Shown here one piece after another: positions 1 to 6,491 of a DNA stretch of 64,000 nucleotides. The translations under genes were made by a program, and so were the position numbers. Origin of the DNA: Paenibacillus sp. V4I7 (lineage in GTDB: Bacteria > Bacillota > Bacilli > Paenibacillales > NBRC-103111); contig NZ_JAUSZD010000002.1 of assembly GCF_030817275.1 (NCBI RefSeq), positions 6,386,001-6,450,000 of the forward strand. Reading direction: 5' to 3'. Under the pieces are notes generated by a model. The model worked only from the letters and a program-made list of their open reading frames with translations. It did not search any database and was not told the DNA's origin. Numbering within the stretch: the stretch's first letter is position 1; each line of letters begins with the position of its first letter.

Positions 1-1
1 C

Positions 2-508
2 CCTCTTCGAAGTGGTTCCTAATAGAAATCTTATAAATCCGATGCCTACACTAATATCTCCAATACTTATCACATGTTTGAAAAAAGGAATCCAATCTCC
101 TAGCCACCAATAATCGGAAGTATTCATTAGTTGATGTCGAGGATCGTCTGTAACAAAAGCAGAACCATTATAACCAGACATCATCAGAGCCTTTTCTGAT
201 ACTGGCATTAAACCACCGTGTATACTTAAGGCAAATAAATTAAACAAAGCCCCAAAACATATAAAAATAATACCTGGTAAATGCCTGTTTATCCATAAGC
301 CAATTACCATTATAGCAAACGAGAGTTCAAGTAGAATAGGATAGTCGCGCCCCGTTCTTTGACTCAACCAATAAATAAAAATTTGAAACGAAAAGGTACC
401 GATCAATAAGTAAGGCATTCTGAAAGCTTCAAAGGAATCAACAATTGTCAATAAATTGCGTTTCAGGATTATACAAAGTAGAAGGCCTGCAAGTATGAAG
501 TAAATCAT
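2..508 (-). CDS. DUF5317 family membrane protein, cut by window edge
   Basis: The reading frame starts at an ATG at 508 and stays open for 169 codons to the window edge, so the C-terminus is missing. An AAAGGA ribosome site lies about 10 nt upstream. The product is hydrophobic with several membrane helices, beginning with a leucine/isoleucine-rich first helix. It carries the family-like stretch 'SIHGGLMPVS' followed by 'DDPRHQLM', which I associate with DUF5317. The function of this family is not known. It follows a 29-residue peptide gene and a terminator-like hairpin on the same strand, so it may be expressed with that peptide by read-through. Family call from memory of conserved residues; no search was run. 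Confidence 0.75.
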   Translation of the reverse strand, partial: MIYFILAGLLLCIILKRNLLTIVDSFEAFRMPYLLIGTFSFQIFIYWLSQRTGRDYPILLELSFAIMVIGLWINRHLPGIIFICFGALFNLFALSIHGGLMPVSEKALMMSGYNGSAFVTDDPRHQLMNTSDYWWLGDWIPFFKHVISIGDISVGIGFIRFLLGTTSKR

Positions 509-537
509 ATATATTCATTCCTTTATATAAAAAAATG

Positions 538-566
538 AAAGGAACTAGGTTTTGCCTAGCTCCTTT
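538..566 (-). terminator. Hairpin between peptide gene and DUF5317 gene
   Basis: Arms 538-549 and 555-566 pair over 12 positions. The single A/C mismatch on the plus strand becomes a G-U pair in the minus-strand RNA, so the hairpin fits minus-strand transcription. A T-rich run follows before the DUF5317 ribosome site. It probably ends or attenuates the peptide transcript and lets only part of it reach the membrane-protein gene. Confidence 0.65.
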
Positions 567-573
567 TTTGGGA

Positions 574-663
574 TTATGGCCCCCAAGGCTGTGATACAAC
601 GGATGAATAAACCATAGCTGTCAAAACAAGAGTCATAAGTATCCAATTCTTCCAATTTTTCAT
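574..663 (-). CDS. 29-residue hydrophobic peptide ending in QPWGP
   Basis: This is a short gene of 29 codons plus stop. It has an excellent ribosome site (GGGGAGG, 671-677) with 7 nt to the ATG. An overlapping ATG at 668 is closed at its third codon, so the start at 663 is clear. The peptide has a basic/aromatic N-terminus (MKNWKNW), a hydrophobic stretch of about 17 residues, and a polar/proline C-terminus (QPWGP). This layout resembles short secreted or membrane-inserted peptides, including pheromone precursors, but I recognise no family. It has its own promoter-like sequence, and a DUF5317 gene follows. Role as a signal is inference; it could also be a leader peptide or a small membrane protein. 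Confidence 0.6.
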   Translation of the reverse strand: MKNWKNWILMTLVLTAMVYSSVVSQPWGP

Positions 664-708
664 TTCATTTCCTCCCCTTTGTTTGAAAAAGAATGTCTAG
701 TCAAATGG

Positions 709-754
709 AAAAATCCATTAATGAAATTATACTTTTAATGGATTTTTTATACAA
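709..754 (-). promoter_or_regulatory. Promoter overlapped by a 12-bp dyad, upstream of the peptide gene
   Basis: On the minus strand, TTGTAT (749-754) and TATAAT (726-731) are 17 nt apart, a good sigma-A-type promoter. A perfect 12-bp inverted repeat (709-720 with 736-747; core AATCCATTA / TAATGGATT) surrounds the -10 box, so the -10 lies in the 15-nt loop. A repeat placed this way is more like an operator than a terminator, because the predicted transcription start falls inside its distal arm. Confidence 0.55.
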
Positions 755-955
755 TGAAATTATTCAAAATATTCGATAATTCGATAAATAATGACATATT
801 AATTCGGAAGCTCCTGGTATTCACTTAACCTTCTAGAACCTCCATGCTCAATTCCAATTCTATTCCCGTTTCTCCTCTCATTCTGCATAATCCGAAGCTA
901 TCATTGGAAGTCGAAACCCCAGCACCAAATGGCAAATAGAAAAATAAAATACATA

Positions 956-984
956 TTGACTTTTCACTATATGAAGCATATTAT
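956..984 (+). promoter_or_regulatory. Sigma-A-type promoter of the FAD oxidoreductase gene
   Basis: TTGACT (956-961) and TATTAT (979-984) are separated by 17 nt. The same promoter region, with TTGACA and TAATAT, is found again at 33548-33576 in front of a deleted copy of the gene, which supports its being functional sequence. Confidence 0.6.
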
Positions 985-1101
985 TATCTCATAGCTAAGA
1001 ATCTTAATTTAGAGATATTTTTCTTTCATACAAAAAAGCATAGTTTACCAAAGTATTGACGCAAAGAATACTACATTTACACATTCGAAGGAGTTGTTGA
1101 T

Positions 1102-1671
1102 ATGTACGATATCGCAGTGATTGGCGCAGGTCCCGCAGGAGCAAGTGCAGCATTGTTTGCAGCAAAAGCAGGAAAGAATACTTTACTCATCCATAATGAT
1201 AAAAGCATGACAAAAAGGGCGTGGCTTGAAAATTATTATGGTATTGAAGAAATTTCCGGACCTGATCTTATCGATATTGGGAAGAAACAGGCAGTTAAAT
1301 TTGGCGCTGCAGTGAAGGAAGAGAAGGTTCAAAATATCGTTAAACTAGATGCAGGTTTTCGCATTGAAACCACTATCGGACAATATGAAGCTAAATATGT
1401 CATTATTGCAACAGGAGCTTTAACAGAGCTTGCGGAACATTTGGGCTTGAAAACAAAACCAGCAACCGAACCGCGAATTAAGACGGTCATTGATGTTGAT
1501 ACAAATGGCCAAACAAGTTTGGAAGGCATTTGGGCGGCAGGTACAGCAGCTGGCGTTAGCGTCCATGCTATCATCACTGCTGGTGACGGGGCTAGAGTGG
1601 CGATAAATGTCATTAGCGAAATAAATGGGGAAAGATACGTTGATCATGATATTTTAAAAACTTCTGAATAA
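1102..1671 (+). CDS. Small FAD-dependent (thioredoxin-reductase-like) oxidoreductase
   Basis: The 189-residue product has the N-terminal dinucleotide motif GAGPAG (residues 8-13) and a second FAD-contact motif, GIWAAGTAAG (about 142-151), as in the FAD domain of thioredoxin reductase-like proteins. It is much shorter than thioredoxin reductase (about 310 residues): the inserted NADPH domain and the CxxC redox pair are both absent. It is therefore a single FAD-domain flavoprotein of unknown substrate. A GAAGGAG ribosome site sits 8 nt before the ATG and a good promoter lies at 956-984. The UPF0291 gene follows after 43 nt and probably shares the transcript, which ends at the hairpin at 1971-2002. 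An internally deleted copy lies at 33548-33720. Confidence 0.85.
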   Translation: MYDIAVIGAGPAGASAALFAAKAGKNTLLIHNDKSMTKRAWLENYYGIEEISGPDLIDIGKKQAVKFGAAVKEEKVQNIVKLDAGFRIETTIGQYEAKYVIIATGALTELAEHLGLKTKPATEPRIKTVIDVDTNGQTSLEGIWAAGTAAGVSVHAIITAGDGARVAINVISEINGERYVDHDILKTSE

Positions 1672-1714
1672 AAATTGACCAACTTTACACAAATCATAAA
1701 AGGAGTGGTTCACT

Positions 1715-1942
1715 ATGCTTACCATTTTAAATAAAATAAATGTGCTTTCAAGAAAAGAGAAAGAAATCGGATTAACCGAGATTGAAAAAACAGAACAAGC
1801 CAATCTGCGTAAAGAATATCTTCAAATATTTCGTGGTTCAATAGATAGCTTGCTCTTGAATTCTTCAATTATTGATCCGAACGGAGATAATGTTACCCCT
1901 GAAAGATTAAAAAAAGAACAGGCCAAACTAGCTGCAAAATAA
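1715..1942 (+). CDS. UPF0291/DUF896 (YnzC-like) small cytoplasmic protein
   Basis: The 75-residue product matches the DUF896 family by length and by its conserved segments: an N-terminal INxLxRKxKxxxLT pattern, the central LRKEYLQIFR, and IIDPNGDNVTPERL near the C-terminus. It is predicted to be a small helical hairpin protein. The family's function is unknown; Bacillus YnzC belongs to it. An AAAGGAG ribosome site precedes the ATG. It probably lies in an operon with the upstream oxidoreductase gene and is followed by a strong terminator. Confidence 0.9.
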   Translation: MLTILNKINVLSRKEKEIGLTEIEKTEQANLRKEYLQIFRGSIDSLLLNSSIIDPNGDNVTPERLKKEQAKLAAK

Positions 1943-1970
1943 ATTTCACGAATCTAAATAAATAATGTAA

Positions 1971-2002
1971 AAAACCTTCCAAGTAACGTATTGGAAGGTT
2001 TT
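1971..2002 (+). terminator. Rho-independent terminator
   Basis: Perfect 12-bp arms (AAAACCTTCCAA at 1971-1982 and its complement at 1991-2002) flank an 8-nt loop. It ends the plus-strand oxidoreductase-UPF0291 unit. Poly-A before and poly-T after would let it also work from the other side. Confidence 0.85.
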
Positions 2003-2012
2003 ACTATACTTA

Positions 2013-2243
2013 TTATTCAGTGAAATCGTTCAAAGAGTCCTTATTCTCCACGTGATACCAATTGAAATCGGCATACCCGCTTATACCTCTCCACACCAAT
2101 GTTGCTGTATTTGCTCAACCTTTGCAATATTTGCTCTCATGTATGACTAAACCGGAGTATGGGCAAGAAATATCACCTTCAGAGTCCAAGCCCGATCAGT
2201 ATGGCGTCGAAATGTAATCATCCGGCTCCGCTCTTGCCGAAAT
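2013..2243 (-). pseudogene. Remnants of a lost extracellular carbohydrate-module gene
   Basis: Two pieces of minus-strand coding sequence survive. At 2199-2243 the frame reads ISARAEPDDYISTPY, almost the same as ARAEPDDFISTPYW in the DUF1349-like module of the PL1-CE8 protein (DNA at about 20178-20222), and the DNA itself is very similar. At 2013-2110 a frame ending in a stop reads SGYADFNWYHVEN, which resembles the C-terminal end of GH43/concanavalin-like modules. Stops separate the two pieces. This is therefore a decayed gene or module downstream of the methylesterase gene, not an active one. Confidence 0.45.
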
Positions 2244-2258
2244 CAATTCACTTCCTGT

Positions 2259-3800
2259 TCAATGTGCAGGATCCCAGCCATCGATTCCGGCCAGTACAGA
2301 TTGCGTATTGATCCCCGCAGCCTGTGAAGCACTCAGCTGTTCGGACCAGGTAACTCGGCCTGTTGTAGAAACGCCCGGACCTGTGCTGCCATATTCGGCG
2401 AAACGGGCCGTGCTTTCGTTCGCCGGATCCCCCCAATTGTTCCAGCCAGCCGGGATAATGTGCGTATTCATATACGAATACAAATACGTTACAGATGCGT
2501 ATGGCCGCCATGGACGCCCTAAATAAACAGTATCGTCCAACGATCCCGAACGGGTCAGACTGCTGTTTATGAACACATATCCGTATGCAGTCGTTTGGTC
2601 TGTCGATGCTGCCGTCACAAAGCCATTGCCAAGGCTTTTGATTTCACAGCTTTCAAAAACAGCCGTTGCCGAACCAAAAATATAATCAACGGTTCCCTCG
2701 ATATAGGAATCTCGGTAATAATGCCTGCCTGCCTTTGTGTACAACGTATCCTGATTTCCCAAAATCCGCACATTGTAGAACGCTGCCCTGTCTCCGGCTA
2801 CGAACAATGCAACGGCCTGACCGGCTGTTGGCCCTGCGGTATTGCGAAAAGTAATGTTTTCAGCGGTGAAATCATTCCCTAATACAAATACACTTGAGCT
2901 GTTGGTCGTCCCTCCTGCAGAGCTGGCCGTATCGGTATACGTTAATATGGTCCCAGCGGCGCTTTCTCCAATGAGTGTTATATACGGTTTATTGGCGGGA
3001 AACGTAATTTTTTCTGTATAGGTTCCGTTTTTGACATAAATCGTTCTAGGTGTCGTATTATTTGCCGGAATGGCGTCAATAGCTGCCTTAACGGTCGTGT
3101 ACACACCCGCTCCGCCGCTTGCGCTTACGACGAGCGCACCCGACGGAATGCCAGTCGTCACATCTTTGACGAGAATATCGTCCAGATAGTGGGAGCCAGC
3201 CGTTGAGTTCGGCGTATAGGACTCGTAACCATCAATGCTGGAAACAGCCGTATAAAAGGCGACGTCACTCGCTATCTTCAAACCGTTGACGTAAACATCG
3301 GCTTTATCGGCAGACGGATCAGCTACAATCCGGATGCTGTACCACGTGTTGGCGACATAACCGCTTTGAAGCGTGACGTATGTGTTATCCGGGTTCCGAT
3401 AAGAGATGTTCCCATTGATAGTTTCGATAGAAATGCCTGCTGACGTTCCGCTGAGCAGCCGGAATACTTTCGTGTTGTTCCGCAATGTTGACTGCATAAA
3501 CTTGAACTCGGCATCTACTTTACCTGTTTGAGTCGCAAATGACTTTTTCAGATTGACTGTAGCCGTTGTACTCGAGTCGTTCAAAAAAACGCTGCGGTTT
3601 GACGAACTAGGCACTGCCCCCACACGGACCGTGCCGCCAGCCTCTGAAATGGTAAACCCGGAAGGCTGTGAGCCTGCCGGAGTGCTGTTGAAATTGCTAT
3701 CGGTCAGCACCATCGCTGCCAAAGCGTTGCTTGCAGGAATAATACCGAATAAAAAGGTGGAAAGTACAACCGTTAAGCTGAAAGATGACCATTTTAACAT
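2259..3800 (-). CDS. Secreted pectin methylesterase (CE8) with N-terminal LamG-like module
   Basis: This enzyme removes methyl esters from homogalacturonan outside the cell. Of its 513 residues, about 1-28 form a signal peptide ending ASNALA. About 30-215 form a concanavalin/LamG-like beta-sandwich ending LDDILVKDV, and about 222-510 form the CE8 beta-helix. The CE8 signatures are present: GNQDTLY (transition-state Gln and catalytic Asp, near 349), GTVDYIFG (second Asp, near 371) and LGRPWRPYA (Arg, near 429). The usual KDGTGDF entry strand is replaced by a divergent sequence. A GGGAGG ribosome site precedes the ATG. It is the last gene of the minus-strand pectin locus, 184 nt after the PL10 gene, with a hairpin between them. 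Confidence 0.93.
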   Translation of the reverse strand: MLKWSSFSLTVVLSTFLFGIIPASNALAAMVLTDSNFNSTPAGSQPSGFTISEAGGTVRVGAVPSSSNRSVFLNDSSTTATVNLKKSFATQTGKVDAEFKFMQSTLRNNTKVFRLLSGTSAGISIETINGNISYRNPDNTYVTLQSGYVANTWYSIRIVADPSADKADVYVNGLKIASDVAFYTAVSSIDGYESYTPNSTAGSHYLDDILVKDVTTGIPSGALVVSASGGAGVYTTVKAAIDAIPANNTTPRTIYVKNGTYTEKITFPANKPYITLIGESAAGTILTYTDTASSAGGTTNSSSVFVLGNDFTAENITFRNTAGPTAGQAVALFVAGDRAAFYNVRILGNQDTLYTKAGRHYYRDSYIEGTVDYIFGSATAVFESCEIKSLGNGFVTAASTDQTTAYGYVFINSSLTRSGSLDDTVYLGRPWRPYASVTYLYSYMNTHIIPAGWNNWGDPANESTARFAEYGSTGPGVSTTGRVTWSEQLSASQAAGINTQSVLAGIDGWDPAH

Positions 3801-3919
3801 GAAAAAAATACCTCCCTCGGGTTCAGTTATTGATTCTCATTCAACCTGAACATTCGTTCCTTGGTGTGTCCTCCAACCTTTTCTTCTCCCATCTGTTTGC
3901 TACCAAAAGCTGTAGAAAG

Positions 3920-3946
3920 GCGAGTCCAATCATCCCCCGGACTCGC
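3920..3946 (-). terminator. Hairpin after the PL10 pectate lyase gene
   Basis: GCGAGTCC (3920-3927) pairs perfectly with GGACTCGC (3939-3946). On the minus strand CTTTCTACAGCTTTT follows, only a weak U-tract. It may be a partial terminator between the PL10 and CE8 genes. Confidence 0.5.
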
Positions 3947-3984
3947 ATTCCGATCGTGGTAATAAAGTAACGCTTCGGATCAGC

Positions 3985-5628
3985 TTATGGAATCGGTTTT
4001 TTCAATGTGAAGTAGCCGCTCGTTGCAGCCAGCTTCAGCAGTTTCGTTCCATACTCCCCCGCCCACGAATAGCCTAGCCTTCTTTCTTCGCTGATGTCCA
4101 TGATGTTGAAATATTTGAGGCCGTCCCGGTCTGAGAAAAAATAGTTGTTATCTTCCAGGTTGTAGAATCGGTACCACAGGGTTTTGCTTGGATTAGAAAC
4201 AAAGAAGTCTGGACCGTCACCATCGTATGCCATGCCGTCTACTCGAACCGTATCAAACCATTCCAGCGCGCTGCGGGCCGCATTGCGGATGGCAGGCGTT
4301 TGAGGTCTGGACATGAGGAAGGCGATGATCCCGACGGATTCCCTACCGGACTTAGAAGGCAGCTCATAAGCGCGTGCGCCTTTAGGTGCGTAGGTGACCG
4401 GGTCATGCTGAGCGCACCATACGGTGAGCGTTCCGTTCATGACGATTTGGGAATTAAGAATATACTGGATGCCTTTGTCAAGCGCAGTTTGCAGATTGGT
4501 GCGCTGCGTGGAGGTTAAAATATCGGTATCGAAAGCATATCGGTTATTGATCATATCATCCACCAGAACCAAAACGCGCACCATTGCATCGTCATTGAAC
4601 GTCACGTAGTCAGAATAATTCCCGCGGGCCGGATACACTTGAGGCCAGCCGCCAGAGGCATACTGGGAGTTCAAAATAAAGTCGACGGCTTTCCTGGCAC
4701 TTGTCTTGAAGGCGGTGTTGCCCGTTTTTTTATACATGTCGGCAAGGAATCGGATCTCCTTGATTGTGGCTAGGTTATCAAACGTTCCAAGCTCAACGCC
4801 ACTGGAATTGATCCATTCCGAGCGGGGATCAGTGCCGTTCCACGGGGAGTTGTATTTGGTTGACATTGCTTTGAAAAATCCCCCATGAGGCATTTGCCAA
4901 GAAACAATATTCGTAGCATAGGTCGAGTCGGTCGTTAAATTGCCGGTGACGAAATCACTGAAATTTCGAAAGCTGGTAAACATGCTGTCAGCATTAACGG
5001 CAGAGAAATCATTAACGATGATGTCGTCGTATTTGGCCATTGCACCACCCTGCGTGATAAGACCGATAGCTCCCGTGCTCAGGCTGCTGTCTGTTGCGGA
5101 CAACTGAAGCACACCGTTAACGTAAAGTCGAATGGAAGTACCTTCTACGACAAGCTTCACATCGTACCAGGTACCGGTCGTAAGGGCATAGGATTTGCTG
5201 GCGAGCGTACTGGAGGAAGCGCTTACTTTTTTCCGTATTTCCAATGTACCCCCGTTATTGTTGTACAAGGATGCACCATAGTAGTTGTTCCCATCAACAT
5301 AACGGGCAGCCAAATAAACACGATTTCCCGCATTGAACGTATCGAGCTTGACTTTGGCCTGTACGCTGTAGTCCTTCCAGCTTGAGCTTCCAGTTGAGGT
5401 GCGACCTTCGCTCGTGCCGGATTGCTTGTAAGCAGGGGTGCCGTCGGTGACAATCCCCCAAGTTCCCGAGGTGGCCATCCAGCCGTTTGCATTGCCGTCA
5501 TTGAAATCATCTGAGAACAGTGCGGCCGCTGAGGCGGTCTGCGGGAAAGAAACGTGAATCGAAAAGAGTAACGCTAGCACAAGAACCATACTGCAAACTT
5601 TCCGGCTATTATTTATGATTTGGCCCAT
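3985..5628 (-). CDS. pelA: Secreted pectate lyase, family PL10, with N-terminal LamG-like module
   Basis: This enzyme cleaves de-esterified polygalacturonate by beta-elimination. Of 547 residues, about 1-35 are a signal peptide (ending TASAAA). About 38-205 form a concanavalin-like module with YYGASLYNNNGG and ending YDDIIVNDF. About 215-545 are the PL10 (PelA/Pel-15E type, TIGR02474) alpha/alpha-toroid domain, recognised by WQMPHGGFFKA, GTFDNLATIKEIRFLA, SGGWPQVYP and YVTFNDDAMVRVL. An AGGAGG ribosome site sits 8 nt before the ATG. It lies in the pectin locus with CE8 enzymes on both sides, so its substrate would be made by their demethylation. Its transcript may continue into the CE8 gene at 2259-3800. 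Confidence 0.93.
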   Translation of the reverse strand: MGQIINNSRKVCSMVLVLALLFSIHVSFPQTASAAALFSDDFNDGNANGWMATSGTWGIVTDGTPAYKQSGTSEGRTSTGSSSWKDYSVQAKVKLDTFNAGNRVYLAARYVDGNNYYGASLYNNNGGTLEIRKKVSASSSTLASKSYALTTGTWYDVKLVVEGTSIRLYVNGVLQLSATDSSLSTGAIGLITQGGAMAKYDDIIVNDFSAVNADSMFTSFRNFSDFVTGNLTTDSTYATNIVSWQMPHGGFFKAMSTKYNSPWNGTDPRSEWINSSGVELGTFDNLATIKEIRFLADMYKKTGNTAFKTSARKAVDFILNSQYASGGWPQVYPARGNYSDYVTFNDDAMVRVLVLVDDMINNRYAFDTDILTSTQRTNLQTALDKGIQYILNSQIVMNGTLTVWCAQHDPVTYAPKGARAYELPSKSGRESVGIIAFLMSRPQTPAIRNAARSALEWFDTVRVDGMAYDGDGPDFFVSNPSKTLWYRFYNLEDNNYFFSDRDGLKYFNIMDISEERRLGYSWAGEYGTKLLKLAATSGYFTLKKPIP

Positions 5629-5792
5629 TCTCTAAACCTCCTAATTATTGGTTTTGTTATGGTGTTATTCTTACCTCCTTCAATTGATTTGCGTGACAAC
5701 GTCGGCTGCTGATCATGGTTACATCGACCTCACCTCCCCACATGATAAAAAGGAAGACCACGCTCTTGCCCAGTTTCTTCCCGTAAATGAAA

Positions 5793-5838
5793 GGGGGAAA
5801 TACTATCCAGCGCGACTTCGCTTAATATGTATTCCCCC
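5793..5838 (-). terminator. Long hairpin after the broken CE8-tail copy
   Basis: GGGGGAA and TAC (5793-5803, one bulged A) pair with GTATTCCCCC (5829-5838), and an inner AGCG/CGCT stem forms in the loop. On the minus strand TTTCATTT follows. It sits just after the stop of the remnant at 5863, as expected for the terminator of the gene that remnant came from. Confidence 0.55.
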
Positions 5839-5862
5839 ATGACCTTAAAATTACCCGACTAG

Positions 5863-6345
5863 TTATTTGTTGTCATGCGGCACAATAACCTCAGTAGTGG
5901 CCGTCGATTGGCTTCCTGCGAGATCAGTAACCGTGTACGTTATTAGGTAGATGCGCCCTTGCCTTTTCCGGAACGTTCTGCGCGCAATTGAAATTCCATA
6001 TCGAAAGTTCCAATGTCGGCTCCGACGATATCCCCCGCTGTGTTTCCGTCACCCAAGCCGTCGTCAGGCTCATTGCTCGTAATCGAGGTCAGCACGATCG
6101 TACTGACACCCGAGCCTTCATCCTGCCCATAGACGCTCATTTGAACAGATACCAGCTTATGATTAGCAGGCGATAAAGACCTTTTATCCGGAATCAATGT
6201 CAATGTCGGCGCTGTCGTATCGATGTTGCTGACGGTGGCCGTAGCCGTTCCTTTATTTCCGGCTTCATCCATGAATTCAAAGGTGAAGCTGCCATTGGCC
6301 GTGAATGTGTAGCTCGTGGAACCGCCATTGTTGGTAACCGTATTG
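5863..6345 (-). pseudogene. Frameshifted 3'-end copy of a multidomain CE8 gene
   Basis: This stretch matches the end of the giant CE8-CE12 gene (9433-9910): the same MDEAGNKGTATATVSNIDTT, then the module with SITSNEPDDGLGDG and LRAERSGKG, and finally an intact tail to VPHDNK and a stop at 5863. One base is missing near 5960 (CTTGCCTTTTCCGG against CTTGCCCTTTGCCGG), so the frame shifts after ERSGKGKG. Upstream the similarity stops abruptly near 6340. It is an orphan 3' fragment left by duplication or recombination, not a gene. Confidence 0.8.
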
Positions 6346-6491
6346 ACGTAATTTCGAAATGTTTTGTTCTCATGACATCTACGCTTAAGGATAATTGCAG
6401 ACTCAGGTAAGGGACTTACGGCGAGGTTGAGTAATCTTCCCCAGACGCTGTCGGGATGCCCTTAACCCTGGAAGCAAACTTCAATATCGTT

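Noticed and set aside
709..747. Dyad read as a terminator
   Set aside because: No gene ends next to it in the fitting direction, and it encloses a consensus -10 box with a -35 at the right distance.
6341..6491. Short stretch after the orphan tail, considered as part of a group II intron or IS end
   Set aside because: No domain V-like hairpin and no inverted repeat could be found; left unassigned.
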